From Halomonas sp. Y3 (GTDB taxonomy: Bacteria > Pseudomonadota > Gammaproteobacteria > Pseudomonadales > Halomonadaceae): DNA of 64,000 nt. The notes below the pieces were generated by a model, which saw nothing but the letters and a program-made list of their open reading frames with translations, ran no database searches and had not been told where the DNA came from. The stretch spans positions 1,736,001-1,800,000 of the forward strand of contig NZ_CP099975.1 in assembly GCF_024137965.1 (NCBI RefSeq), read 5' to 3'. Positions 9,501 to 17,966 of the stretch are shown piece after piece. The translations under genes and the position numbers were made by a program. The stretch's first letter is position 1, and every line of letters begins with the position of its first letter.

Positions 9501-10459
9501 CCTCCAGGCTCGCCGGCCTCGGCGAGCGCATGGAGGACCCCCGCTACCGCCGCCTGGCCGAGTACGCCCGGGCCAGCTGCGAGTACTGGGCCGGGCGCAT
9601 CCAGCGCGCCTACGACCATCTGGAGGAGATCAACCCCCTCGAATCGCCGATGATGATCGAGTGGCTCCCCTTCTCCGACCACCCCCAGGTGGCCGCCGCC
9701 TGCTTCCAGGGCTGGGCGCTCTGCCTGCGCGGCGACTACCGCCGCGCCGAGACCCAGGTGGAGTCCGCCATCCGCCTCGCCGAGAAGATCGGCCACCCCG
9801 GCAGCCTGGCCATGGCGCTGATGTACGCCGCGGCCCTCTACCGCCAGCTCGGCCATGTGCACCTGGCCGCCGCCCGTGCCGAACGCGCCTTCGAGCTCAC
9901 CGGCACCCAGGACCTGCACCTCTGGCAGATGTCCGCACGGGGGGTGCTGGGCTGGCAGCGCGCCCTGGCCGGCGACCGCGAGGGCCTCGCCCTGGTGGAG
10001 CAGGCTCAGGAGGAGCTGATCGAGCTCACCGGCCGCGACCCCCACAGCCGCCCCTCGCTCTGGTACGTGGACGCCTGCGTCGCCCTGGGCGAGCACGGCC
10101 GCGCCGAGGAGTACCTGGACCAGGCGCTGATCCTCGCCCGGGAGAAGACCACGCTCTTCGTACCCGAGCTCGCCGTGCAGCTCGCCCGGGTGCGCCAGCG
10201 CCTCGGCCACCCCAGGGAGGAGCTTATTGCCCTGGCCGAGCTCGCCCTGGCCCAGGCCCGGGAGGATGGCAACCTGCACCTGCAGATCGGCGCCCTGGAG
10301 CTCTGGCTCACCGTCATCGACCCCGCCGACGAGCGCGTTCGCCAGGAGTTCCGCCGCCAGCTCGCCGAGGTCAGCCACTCCGACGCCCCGGTCATCGCCC
10401 GCTGGCGCAGCCTGCTCGACCGCGCCCTCCCGCACCCCGCCAACGCCGACGCCCTCTAG
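6530..10459 (+). CDS. Large BTAD/cyclase-like/AAA regulator (1309 aa)
   Basis: Order of parts: an OmpR-type winged helix (about 12-100, with LAELLWPD.. and TNLRHALHCLRQSL), a bacterial transcriptional activation domain of TPR type (about 100-250), a region resembling a class III adenylate/guanylate cyclase (about 285-455: RQLSVMAIRL, GGLGLACFG, ELSAGLNSGRVVYLP, TQGSLELMAAAEGSELVIS), a STAND/AAA ATPase (Walker A GPSGMGKS near 503, Walker B LVLMIDDLQWLDE near 622) and a long C-terminal TPR-like region (about 850-1300). The cyclase part lacks the usual metal-binding aspartates (the FxDIxGFT-like start reads MAIRLRL), so catalysis is unlikely. It is probably a signal-responsive transcription factor of the AfsR/MalT type. 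It starts 28 bases after miaE; its targets are unknown. Confidence 0.75.
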   Translation: MMRDASDATDTPQTDRLALFGHFSLTLGEDALTQFSYDKVKALLVYLLLHHQPVSRASLAELLWPDQGLSSGRTNLRHALHCLRQSLGEHADEVLVVSRQTIAFRLPAGWQFDLHEVQRLLDGERDLPTLARLLEHYRGDLVEELQLNSCGDFQRWLVQVRNDWRQRVIRFAEAVLEQHDSAPDRLLVDLVNRFSGYGPFHERLVRQLAEQGQLAAAHEQYNAYLQLLALSGQQPEPAFLQLARHWSDTHADAAAAGGVGFARTLAPDSAPLREEEIEQRQLSVMAIRLRLKGDLSSRPASRDCLMLQCELLRWLEEQCHHLGGFWLPGATGGLGLACFGTHGPAHQLAELVALFEHCRRMLPEECERHWGGEGEPPRVELSAGLNSGRVVYLPERGLVDPLGQVTQGSLELMAAAEGSELVISQEASQHMPPALDLQPRLSSRLVASDGRVRLRALVLGANEGGREALPPSLVGRETALRTLRDALARAGIGLRQSVLVRGPSGMGKSALMVGFRQLEQSRDAAICWQPNTRLSVQEPHGVARQLVRWRLNERITPEALARLGDALGLPALDEPRRELLEEALGAREPREVALLTQSGEAVELVVGLLQRLITAFAAERTLVLMIDDLQWLDEPSFKVLAGLQARLPINCAFMLVASHHGREALPARLHWDQQITLGKLDPMHSSRLLSQLARRYRIHLSPRLRGQIIERCDGVPLYLQEICRRVDMDRREGRSVQLDELPHGLLGLLASRIDQLDADREVAHVAAVLGRRFRFDFLAECSGWEKPRLSQALEQMRRLEIIEPVEGDEDGREYQFTHQLLQEAAYLSCPRDVRTAIHRQVVELIEERFPMWISRHPGDFATHLRRSGHYARGARYYELAAREALKVSANRTALKMADLGLASLRQVEDQAEREISLLTVRGQAAFALEGHGSPTAHESFVRARELLQGLGEGMDEEGGDAEDLEQAFLVKWGLWVGCSQRHAHADAFHLASRLAGLGERMEDPRYRRLAEYARASCEYWAGRIQRAYDHLEEINPLESPMMIEWLPFSDHPQVAAACFQGWALCLRGDYRRAETQVESAIRLAEKIGHPGSLAMALMYAAALYRQLGHVHLAAARAERAFELTGTQDLHLWQMSARGVLGWQRALAGDREGLALVEQAQEELIELTGRDPHSRPSLWYVDACVALGEHGRAEEYLDQALILAREKTTLFVPELAVQLARVRQRLGHPREELIALAELALAQAREDGNLHLQIGALELWLTVIDPADERVRQEFRRQLAEVSHSDAPVIARWRSLLDRALPHPANADAL

Positions 10460-10580
10460 GGCGCCGGCGATGGGGCCGTGGGTAGCGGCCTATCTAACGG
10501 CGCCAGACCTGCGCTAAAATATTGGCGGCCTGACTGCCACGGCCGCGTCTTGTCATGACTCCTCCCAACGGCGTAACGCA

Positions 10581-11870
10581 ATGACCAACCCGTTCTGCGC
10601 TAGCAGCGCCGACCGCTTCCATCGCGTCATTCTCTTTCTGGTGCTGGCCTTGCTGGTCACGACACCGTTGCGCGTGCATGCCCTGATTGCCATCCTGTTG
10701 CTTTATTCGCTGGCCTACCTGGTTGTCCACCCCGCCGCGTTGTGGCTGGACAGGGTGGACGCCGTGATCCTCGCTTTGCTGTCACTCTACGCCTTGAGCC
10801 ACCTGCCGGTTTTTTGGCTTGATGGCTATGCCTGGCGCTATCTGAGCCCAGGGTTGCATATGCTGGCCCTGTTCCCGCTCTACCTGATGGCCCGACATGT
10901 CCTTGCCGAGAGCGGCCGAACGGTGGCTGCTTACCGTCAGACCATGGAGTTGGGTGTGTGCCTGGGCGGCCTCGGGGCGGCGGCACTGGCTATCTACCAG
11001 ACGCTGATTCTCGGCCACTACAAGGCAGATGGCTTCCTGTTCCATATCAACTTTGGCTACCTGGTGGCTTCGCTGCTGCTGCTGGGCATCGCACTGCTGC
11101 AGGGCGCGCGCTGGCCCGCTCTAGTGGTCGCGGGTCTGCTGGGGGCCTTCCTGGCGACACTGCTTAGCATCTCTCGGGGGGCGCTGTTCCCCTTGCCCCT
11201 GGTGCTCGGTCTGGTGTGGTTGATCAACCTGCGCCGCTGGGGAGGGCGTCGTGCCCTGTTGGTCCTGAGCCTAGCCTTGCTCCTGGCCGGCGTCAGCTAC
11301 CTGGCCGTGCCCCTCGTTCAAGACCGCCTGCTCTACACGCTGCAGGAGTTCAGCCACATTGCCGCCGGTAACCTGGCCGGGTCCGAGTCCAGCGGCGGCC
11401 GGGTGCAGCTATGGATCGCCGCCGTCGAGGCCTTTCAGGCGCGTCCCTTGATCGGTCTTACCTATGCCGAGCGCGAGCTGCTCAATGCTCAGCTGGTCGA
11501 GGCGGGCCGCCTCACCGAGTGGGTCAACGGCATTTCTCGCGGTCACGCTCATAGCCAGTATTTTGAGACCCTGGCGACCGGCGGGGTGATCGGCGGGGTG
11601 GCAATGCTGTTCTACCTGGTGCTTCCTGCCGGCTACTTCGCGCTTGCCTACTTCAGGCATCGCGATAGCGTCTTTGCTCTAGCGGGCTTTGTATTCAGTA
11701 CGGGCTTCGTGCTGTTCTGCCTGTCCGAGGTGGCACTGCAGCACGAGATGATCGGCACCTACTATGCCTATCTGCTACTGCTGCTGTTCCTGCTTCACCG
11801 GCGCAGTCTGGCCGAGCTGGCACCGGCGCCTCCTCATGCGGTGGCAGGCAGCCAGGAGGTGCGACGTTGA
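10581..11870 (+). CDS. O-antigen ligase/polymerase family membrane protein
   Basis: 429 residues with about ten membrane segments and one large periplasmic loop (about 255-330) followed by the Wzy_C-type signature SRGHAHSQYFETLATGGVIGG in which the His-Ser/Asn region is typical for WaaL ligases (AHNxY-like). These enzymes join undecaprenyl-linked glycans to lipid A-core, or polymerise O-units, at the periplasmic face. Its neighbours (sugar kinase, glycosyltransferases) support a core-LPS role. Base composition drops visibly here compared with the regulator upstream and stays low to about 14.7 kb. Ligase and polymerase cannot be separated from sequence alone. Confidence 0.8.
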   Translation: MTNPFCASSADRFHRVILFLVLALLVTTPLRVHALIAILLLYSLAYLVVHPAALWLDRVDAVILALLSLYALSHLPVFWLDGYAWRYLSPGLHMLALFPLYLMARHVLAESGRTVAAYRQTMELGVCLGGLGAAALAIYQTLILGHYKADGFLFHINFGYLVASLLLLGIALLQGARWPALVVAGLLGAFLATLLSISRGALFPLPLVLGLVWLINLRRWGGRRALLVLSLALLLAGVSYLAVPLVQDRLLYTLQEFSHIAAGNLAGSESSGGRVQLWIAAVEAFQARPLIGLTYAERELLNAQLVEAGRLTEWVNGISRGHAHSQYFETLATGGVIGGVAMLFYLVLPAGYFALAYFRHRDSVFALAGFVFSTGFVLFCLSEVALQHEMIGTYYAYLLLLLFLLHRRSLAELAPAPPHAVAGSQEVRR

Positions 11871-12574
11871 GATGGGTCAGGGTCGATCTCGATGGTACCT
11901 CGCATCGCTATCTGCTGTTTCAGCGTCGCCCAGGCGTGCGCCCCTATCGGTTGATCAAGGATGCTCGCTCCCGGCGCCTTGAAAGCGTTGCCAGTAGCGA
12001 ATTCTACTTTGACCGTGATACCGGCGCCATTGCCAAGCTCAAGGGCGATAAGCACGCCCGCTCCGGGCGATTTTTCCGCTGGCTGTTTCGTGATTATCTG
12101 GATAAGCGTCTGTTCTTCCAGTTCGAAGCGCGCAAGGAGATTCGCAGCAAGCAGATTGTTCAGGCGGCCGGGCTGAGCACTCCCGAGTGTGTGGCATGGG
12201 GAGTATCATTTAACCCGCGTAACGCCCTGGGCTCGCTGTTGCTGATGGACCATGTCGAGGGTGCCGTGACTGGGGCTCACTACTTCAGCTGCTTGCCTGA
12301 GGCCGACCGCCCAGCCTTTCTCATGCGGCTGTGCGACGACCTGATGCGCTTGGCCAGAACGGGCTATGTGCACCGAGACCTGCACATGAATAACTTCCTG
12401 TGCCGACCCTGTGGCACCATCATTTGGGTAGATACGCACGTTCGCCCTCTGCCAGTAGGCAGGCGTGCCAAGTGGCACGCCCTGTGTCGTTCGGTCAATC
12501 ATCGTGGCCTGCTGAACGAGACGTATCGAGAGTGGATGCTTCAGGAGATGAAGAGGCAATGGATGATAGGCTAA
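11867..12574 (+). CDS. LPS core heptose/Kdo kinase-like protein
   Basis: 235 residues of a small protein-kinase-like fold as in RfaY/WaaY, KdkA and InaA. The catalytic loop is HRDLHMNNFL and the metal-binding DFG position is occupied by VDT in IIWVDTHVRPL; a lysine in the early strand (AIAKLKGD) may bind ATP. The likely role is phosphorylation of an inner-core sugar at the cytoplasmic face. The only plausible start is TTG at 11867, whose bases overlap the stop of the ligase gene (TTGA), implying translational coupling. The exact sugar is not predictable. Confidence 0.78.
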   Translation: MRWVRVDLDGTSHRYLLFQRRPGVRPYRLIKDARSRRLESVASSEFYFDRDTGAIAKLKGDKHARSGRFFRWLFRDYLDKRLFFQFEARKEIRSKQIVQAAGLSTPECVAWGVSFNPRNALGSLLLMDHVEGAVTGAHYFSCLPEADRPAFLMRLCDDLMRLARTGYVHRDLHMNNFLCRPCGTIIWVDTHVRPLPVGRRAKWHALCRSVNHRGLLNETYREWMLQEMKRQWMIG

Positions 12575-12706
12575 GAAGAGGCTGCGGTGGGCGCTGGTCA
12601 GTCGTTGCGGTCCGCTGGGCTCATCCATGGGGCCAAGCCGTTTGGTAAGTCATGAGGTAGAGGCTGGCCGGGCGACGAATCGGAAAGTTGGGCTTTGATT
12701 CATGCG

Positions 12707-12713
12707 AAGGAGG
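12707..12713 (+). promoter_or_regulatory. Strong ribosome binding site deciding a GTG start
   Basis: AAGGAGGTGAT is a near-perfect anti-16S match. It lies 8 bases before GTG at 12722, so translation of the glycosyltransferase should begin there and not at the upstream in-frame TTG at 12695, which the site would fall inside. Confidence 0.8.
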
Positions 12714-12721
12714 TGATAAGG

Positions 12722-13528
12722 GTGCCGAAAGCGATAGTAAAGTCCAAGGATGTAGTCGTGCTGATGACTGGCCGACTCATCAAGCTGGCTGCCAATATCA
12801 TGAAGGTGTCGAGTTATGGCTTCCATTTTCTGTTTCCGAAAAAGCGCTTTACGCTTCCTAAGCGCGCAGCGCCCTGGTGGAAATGCCAGCCGTCTGAGGG
12901 AGGCATCCCGAAAATCATCTGGCAGACCAACTTCACTGATAGGGTGACCCTGCCCGTCTATCTGAACTATCTGTTCAATCGGCTGATGGCGCCTACCTTT
13001 GAATATCGCTTCATGATCACCGAGGCGCGTGGAGAGTTCATCAAGGCGAACTACCCTGACGATGTCTACCAGAACTATTCAAGATTACAGATTGGTGCCG
13101 CTCAGGCCGATGTATGGCGAGTGTTGGTGCTTCTCAAGCATGGGGGTGTCTACATGGACATTGATGCCCATGCGGTATGGCCCCTCGCAAGCATTCTGAA
13201 AGGGGGAAGTGAAGAGCTTTTCGTGACGACACGGAAGGGAGAGCTGAGCAACTACTTTATTGCCAGCGTGCCTGGCAATCCCCACCTCAAGCGGGTCGCC
13301 GAACGGATCAATGAGAATATAGCCGAACGTCGCTACCCTGGCGTCTTCCAGTTGACCGGCCCAGGTGTCTTCAATGAGGTGCTTTCACTGGATGAGGTAG
13401 ATACGGTTTCGTATCGCCACGCCTGCAACCAGGGAAGTTTCACCAATCGCCACTTCCAGTACATCGACAAGAAGGAAGGGAAGTGGCATGAGCAGCAGTA
13501 CAAGGTGGACCTGATTCGCGAAGATTAA
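12722..13528 (+). CDS. GT32-like glycosyltransferase (DXD sugar-binding region)
   Basis: 268 residues. IPKIIWQTNF near residue 60 and ADVWRVLVLLKHGGVYMDID are the two hallmarks of the glycosyltransferase family with a DXD sugar-binding motif (Och1/TcdB-like, GT32); MDID is the DXD that holds the nucleotide-sugar metal. Low G+C and several A/T-ending codons set it apart from the surrounding chromosome. Its TAA stop overlaps the stop of the convergent pyruvyl transferase gene by three bases. Sugar and linkage are unknown; a place in LPS outer-core or capsule assembly is inferred from neighbours. Confidence 0.8.
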   Translation: MPKAIVKSKDVVVLMTGRLIKLAANIMKVSSYGFHFLFPKKRFTLPKRAAPWWKCQPSEGGIPKIIWQTNFTDRVTLPVYLNYLFNRLMAPTFEYRFMITEARGEFIKANYPDDVYQNYSRLQIGAAQADVWRVLVLLKHGGVYMDIDAHAVWPLASILKGGSEELFVTTRKGELSNYFIASVPGNPHLKRVAERINENIAERRYPGVFQLTGPGVFNEVLSLDEVDTVSYRHACNQGSFTNRHFQYIDKKEGKWHEQQYKVDLIRED

Positions 13529-14577
13529 CGTTCCGAGGTCGCCTTAATCAGGTTCAGGTACTCTGCGCGTGTCTTGGTCTTGTGGGCCTGTAGTCCAAGG
13601 CTCCTGTTTTCGATGTCCTGCATGGCGCCCTGTATACTTTCACGAAGTCGGGAGTAGGGGGTGCCGACATCAATCATCTCCGATTTGAAGCCCTTGACAG
13701 TCGCGGCTCTAGGATCGTGAGAGATCATGATGCCGGGGATGCCCATGGAGGCCGAGATCCCGATGCCGTGGACGCGATAACCGATGACTAGATCATAGCG
13801 GCCGTAGATGTCGAGATAGTCCTTGGCATCGTAGGAGTATCGTAGTATCTGGCCGGGGAAGTCGCGGCGGAACGGAGAGAGTTCATCAATGTAGTGGGAG
13901 ACGAACTCGATTTCGACTTCGTTGCCGAATTCATCGAGGACCTGTCGGTACATCTTCATCATGTAGCGATAGGTTTCAGAAGAGACATTGTTGGATGCTA
14001 CAGCGCTGTCGGTTCCATACATCAGGCCAATGCGCTTGACACTCTTGACCGTGCGTTCATCGCGGCTCGACAGTAGTGCTGGGCATGGCAGCTGGTGGGT
14101 CTCGAGTGGCTGCAGTCCATTCTGTGTGGTGCTATCGCGTGTGGTAATCAGGCGCGCACGCTTGAAGACATCCTGTTCTGCGGATGTGAAGTGCGTGTCG
14201 TCGAAGGAGAAGGGCCCGCTGGTGCCAATGCCAAGAAACATTGTGGGAATGTCAAACTTCAGAATGGATTCATAAAGCTTGACCATGCGTCTACCTCTCC
14301 ACTCGGGCGATCCGGCGAAGACCACCAGGTCGGCATAGTCGAGAGGGGGACGCTCCTTGACCGAGTTGTCCAGAAACTTCTCAACGAAATCCTTGCCCGC
14401 TAACTTGTCTATCCCCTTTATGATGTCGTACTTGCGTGCGCGGCGTGTCTGGGGGTTGCGATTATAAATGATCGGGTTGAAATCGCCGAAATGCTCATGC
14501 AAAAGATTGATGCAGCCCATCAAGATGAACTCATCGCCCGGGTTCCATTGGCGAGTGGTGGAGAACACGATGTTCAT
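13525..14577 (-). CDS. Polysaccharide pyruvyl transferase family protein
   Basis: 350 residues, opening with MNIVFSTTRQWNPGDEFIL, the N-terminal strand and GDE/GN loop of the CsaB/PssK superfamily. Further marks are DLVVFAGSPEW, FLGIGTSGPF and the C-terminal DLVIGYRVHGIGIS, where the conserved Arg-x-His is thought to bind phosphoenolpyruvate. These enzymes add ketal pyruvate to surface glycans. I selected the ATG at 14577, preceded by AAGGAGCCCC; a longer frame upstream would add 52 residues without a ribosome site. It converges on the glycosyltransferase and diverges from the heptosyltransferase-like gene. Confidence 0.8.
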   Translation of the reverse strand: MNIVFSTTRQWNPGDEFILMGCINLLHEHFGDFNPIIYNRNPQTRRARKYDIIKGIDKLAGKDFVEKFLDNSVKERPPLDYADLVVFAGSPEWRGRRMVKLYESILKFDIPTMFLGIGTSGPFSFDDTHFTSAEQDVFKRARLITTRDSTTQNGLQPLETHQLPCPALLSSRDERTVKSVKRIGLMYGTDSAVASNNVSSETYRYMMKMYRQVLDEFGNEVEIEFVSHYIDELSPFRRDFPGQILRYSYDAKDYLDIYGRYDLVIGYRVHGIGISASMGIPGIMISHDPRAATVKGFKSEMIDVGTPYSRLRESIQGAMQDIENRSLGLQAHKTKTRAEYLNLIKATSER

Positions 14578-14716
14578 GCAGGGGCTCCTTGGGGCGACTG
14601 GGCTGTGCTGCTGCTCGCAAGGGTATGTTACCCTTGCCTTTTCAGAAATGGCTAGCCTAACGAATTGATGGCGCCAGTACCAGCGCCAAAGCAAGCGTAG
14701 AAGGGTGGACTCGACG

Positions 14717-15796
14717 ATGAGAAAATGGATCAATCGCTTGCGGGCGGGCCGCGATAGCTTGCGAATAGCCGTGAGTCGTCGCCGTCATGATCGACCCAAG
14801 CCATCGGTGGATCATGTCGACAAGCTGAAGAGGGTGGTATTCATCCGCTGGGACGCGAAGTGGGGCGACTCGGTGGTGTTCTCCTTCGTTCCCAGAGCGC
14901 TGAAGGCATACGACCCGGAGATCTCGGTGGAGGTGGTGACGACGCCGGAGATGGCGCCCCTGTTTCGCGACACCTTCGCGGTGGATGTAGTCCATGAGAC
15001 GGTGCGCAAGCCGGGCAAGGACGCCATGCGTTCTCTGGCTGAGCGAATCGGTGATGTAGACCTGGTGGTGTTCTTTAGCCACCTGATCAAGCACCGCGAC
15101 ATTTTCCTGCTCAGCCAGCTCAAGGCTCGGCATATTGCCAGCCTGGATGACAGCGTGGGGCTGGTGGACCTGAAGCTGGGCGAGGCCACCCGCGGACGGC
15201 ATATGGTAGACAAGTACCTGATGCTGCTCGACAAGTGCGGCATTACCGGGGTGAGCACCGAGTATGTGGTACCGCGCAGCAATGAGTCCGAAGCTCGTGT
15301 CGAACAGTGGCGCGAGGGTCGCCCCCCCATGGTCACCTTCAACGCCTACAGCAAGGGCAGGGCAAGAAGTCTGACGCCTGAGACCTCGGAGCGGCTGATA
15401 GGGCTTGTGCTGGAGCGCTTACCCGAGCATGAGGTGTGCGTGATGTCGGCGCCTGGCAAGCAGGCCGAGGTGGAGGGGCTGTGCTCCCGGTTCGAGAGTG
15501 GCCGCGTTGTCTGCCTGCCCGAGACCCGTACCATTCACGACAATATCGCCCTCATTGCGCATTCGGATGCGCTGGTATCCGGAATCACCGCCACCGTGCA
15601 CATGGCTGACGGGCTGGGCGTGCCGTCTTTCGTACTGTTCCCCTACGATCCCGATGATCGCGACGACTGGCATAGCCGCCACCCTGCCTCGGTCAACCTG
15701 TTGTCTCTGCCGGGCGATCCTCAGGATGTGAATCGGCTGGACTGGAGTACCGTCGAACGTGAGCTCGACGCCTTCAAGTGGAAGCTCCCTTGCTGA
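14717..15796 (+). CDS. Glycosyltransferase family 9 (heptosyltransferase-like)
   Basis: 359 residues. RVVFIRWDAKWGDSVVFSFVPRAL matches the N-terminal strand and Gly-Asp loop of ADP-heptose:LPS heptosyltransferases (the diagnostic part is RWDAKWGDSV), and the C-terminal half has the family pattern ALVSGITATVHMADGLGVPSFVLF, the nucleotide-sugar binding D/SG.ST..H.A motif. It probably extends the inner core in the cytoplasm. ATG 14717 is used; a GTG at 14705 is an alternative. It is transcribed divergently from the pyruvyl transferase across a 139-base intergenic region, so this gene must have its own promoter. Confidence 0.8.
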   Translation: MRKWINRLRAGRDSLRIAVSRRRHDRPKPSVDHVDKLKRVVFIRWDAKWGDSVVFSFVPRALKAYDPEISVEVVTTPEMAPLFRDTFAVDVVHETVRKPGKDAMRSLAERIGDVDLVVFFSHLIKHRDIFLLSQLKARHIASLDDSVGLVDLKLGEATRGRHMVDKYLMLLDKCGITGVSTEYVVPRSNESEARVEQWREGRPPMVTFNAYSKGRARSLTPETSERLIGLVLERLPEHEVCVMSAPGKQAEVEGLCSRFESGRVVCLPETRTIHDNIALIAHSDALVSGITATVHMADGLGVPSFVLFPYDPDDRDDWHSRHPASVNLLSLPGDPQDVNRLDWSTVERELDAFKWKLPC

Positions 15797-15861
15797 GCAA
15801 GCAGCACCGCCATTCGTCGAACCGCCCGCGGAGCGTGGCTACCATCAGTAGTGCCCATGGT

Positions 15862-16048
15862 GCTGGGAATCAGCTTGCTCTGGCCCCGGTACTTGTCGGC
15901 GTAGCCCTTGTCCTTGACCTGCTGTAATGCGCGGCCTTCGGGGAGCTGCTCCACCACCTTGAACTCGAACAGGTAGAGGTGGCCGGCAGAATCGACGGTC
16001 ATGTCGACCTTGCCATGGTGACTGGCGTCATCAAGGATAGCAAAGTCA
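15862..16048 (-). pseudogene. Remnant of a PD-(D/E)XK nuclease family protein (DUF1703 type)
   Basis: On the minus strand one frame reads FAILDDASHHGKVDMTV, then LYLFEFKVV and KGYADKYRGQSK. This is the nuclease core of the AAA/PD-(D/E)XK family, with the Asp (VDMTV) and Glu-x-Lys (EFK) catalytic residues. The N-terminal ATPase part is missing, the frame begins abruptly at the stop of the SEC-C gene, and the expected tail after KYRG is replaced by unrelated residues. It is therefore a truncated relic, not a functional gene. Confidence 0.65.
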
Positions 16049-17911
16049 CCTCAGCCGCTTCTTGATGCTGTCCATCCAGCCAAGGGCACCCGGGGTGGCC
16101 TGGAAGAGGTCGCGCATCTCCTGGCGGTAATACCACGCCTGATCGGGGCCGCCGATGGTCATGCGCTGGGGGTCGAGCTTCGGCGGCTTGCGTTTGCTGG
16201 CGATCAGGTAGTTGAGCACCTTGGGTAGCGCCCGATAGGCCTGGGAGAGGGCCTTTTCGGCGTCATGCAGGCGGTTGAGTCGCACCAGGGCCAGCACCCG
16301 GCCATAGCGGGTCTCGGCCAGGGCGTCGTCCGGAAACCGCTCGCAGATGGCCAGCGCCGCTTCATCCTGCCCATCGCGCAGCAGGGCGTTGACCAGTGGG
16401 GCGCGCGCGCCCAGGTTGTCATTCGGGCAGAGGGCCAACAGCTGCGAGAGTACGCGAATGGCGTCGCCCTGGCCCTCCTGCTCCAAGGCGTGCTGCATCA
16501 TCAGCCTGAGCAGGGGGCGATGTTCCAGCCAGGCCCAGGGCAGCTGGCCTCCCTCGGGCAGTGCGTCCAGAACATGGGCAATCACGCGCTCCTGCTGCCG
16601 CTGCAGCGCCTTGTTGAACTGCTCGTGAGCGGTGCTGAAGGCAGCGCCGGCAAAGGCGTCGAGCTGCTGCAGGAAGTCGGGGCTCTGCAGCAGCGCCGGC
16701 TGCTGGCGGATCAGCTCGGGATCCAGCGGATCTTGACCCTCGCCGGCCTGGTAGAGGGCCGCCTGGGCCCGCTCGACCTCGGCTGGCAGCATCAGCACCC
16801 ACTGGGTTCCAGCGCCATCGGGGCAGGGCGGGCCCGGCTCGAAAGTGACCGGGTAGAGCGGCTGGCGGAGTGCGCTCTTCAGCAGGCCGGCAATCGGCCT
16901 CAGTAGCTCATCCGGCGCGCCGAACAGGGCCATCAGGCTGTCGTCTTCCGGGGCGTCGTCGGCGAACGCTTCGGGGTCATCCTCGTCATCCGGGATGTCG
17001 TCCGGCAGGGTGGCCAGGCTGGCCTGCTCTTCGAAGAAGGCGATGGCATCCTCGAGCCCCAGCTCACGTGCAACTGGCAGCCACTCCTGGGCGGTACGCT
17101 GGGCCTCGGCATCGGCGCCGATATCGCGCAGGCAGACCACCTTGAAGAGGCCGTTGGACAGGTTGTCAGGGTCCAGCGTCTCGGCCTGGTGGAGCAACGC
17201 CATGGCTTCGGCGGGGCGGCCATCCAGCAGCGCCTGGCCCGTCAGCCAGTGGAGCGCCTCGGCGGCGGCCGGCGGCTTCAGGCTTGGGAGCAGGTCGCTC
17301 AGCGCCTTCTCGCCGGCCGAGTGGTGGCCGAGGGCGTTATAGGCGTCGCCAAGTAGATGGACGGCCTGGGCCTGCAGGTCGGTATCCAGACCGCCCTGCT
17401 TGAGCAGCTTCAGCAGCTGGGTGCGCGCCTTGCCGGGGTGGTTGGCCTCCAGTTCCAGCTCGGCGAGCACCAGCCGCAGCCTGGGCGGTGCCTTGGCGGC
17501 GGCTTCCTTGCGCTGCTTGGCGGTGAAGAGTGTCGCGGCGATCCGCAGCACCGGCAGCTCGTCGTCGAGGCCCAGGGGGAGTTCCTGCTGCAGCGGCTGG
17601 CAGCAGCGCTTGAACTTCTTGCCCGAGCCGCAGGGGCAAGGATCGTTGCGTTTCGGCGCGGGAAGCGGATCTGGCCGGAAGCCCCGCGAGGGCAGCGGGG
17701 CGTTGTCCCAGAGAGTACGGGCAATGGGCCAGAAGGGCATCTGCGGATCGAACCATTCGGTGACTCCGCTGCGTCGGGTGATCTCATCGAGCGCTGCGAA
17801 GTAGGCGTCGGCACTCTCATGCTGGAGGATGTGCCGTAAAGACGCCTCCAGGAAGGCGTTGATGCTGATTTCGAGCTCTGCAGGAATCTCGGGAAGATCG
17901 GCGTCAACCAT
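16046..17911 (-). CDS. SEC-C metal-binding/TPR protein
   Basis: 621 residues. A SEC-C motif, RNDPCPCGSGKKFKRCC (about residues 87-103), binds one zinc ion as in the SecA C-terminus and YecA-like proteins. Most of the remainder is helical with a tetratricopeptide character (LLGDAYNALGHHSAGEKAL, and repeats of similar spacing through to 590) plus an acidic insert near 330. No catalytic domain is visible, so a scaffold or ribosome/SecB-associated role is possible but unproven. ATG 17911 has AAAGG five bases upstream; an earlier ATG at 17953 lacks a ribosome site. It lies 55 bases behind rimO on the same strand. Confidence 0.78.
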   Translation of the reverse strand: MVDADLPEIPAELEISINAFLEASLRHILQHESADAYFAALDEITRRSGVTEWFDPQMPFWPIARTLWDNAPLPSRGFRPDPLPAPKRNDPCPCGSGKKFKRCCQPLQQELPLGLDDELPVLRIAATLFTAKQRKEAAAKAPPRLRLVLAELELEANHPGKARTQLLKLLKQGGLDTDLQAQAVHLLGDAYNALGHHSAGEKALSDLLPSLKPPAAAEALHWLTGQALLDGRPAEAMALLHQAETLDPDNLSNGLFKVVCLRDIGADAEAQRTAQEWLPVARELGLEDAIAFFEEQASLATLPDDIPDDEDDPEAFADDAPEDDSLMALFGAPDELLRPIAGLLKSALRQPLYPVTFEPGPPCPDGAGTQWVLMLPAEVERAQAALYQAGEGQDPLDPELIRQQPALLQSPDFLQQLDAFAGAAFSTAHEQFNKALQRQQERVIAHVLDALPEGGQLPWAWLEHRPLLRLMMQHALEQEGQGDAIRVLSQLLALCPNDNLGARAPLVNALLRDGQDEAALAICERFPDDALAETRYGRVLALVRLNRLHDAEKALSQAYRALPKVLNYLIASKRKPPKLDPQRMTIGGPDQAWYYRQEMRDLFQATPGALGWMDSIKKRLR

Positions 17912-17966
17912 CGGTACCTTTTCTCTACTGTCGAGTTCGTGATCGAAGGTCATGAATCCGCTACGC

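Noticed and set aside
7247-10435. A 1062-codon open frame antisense to the BTAD/AAA regulator
   Set aside because: It is a shadow in high-G+C DNA: composition is Gly/Ala/Leu/His-rich, no motifs, no ribosome site, while the plus strand has clear domains.
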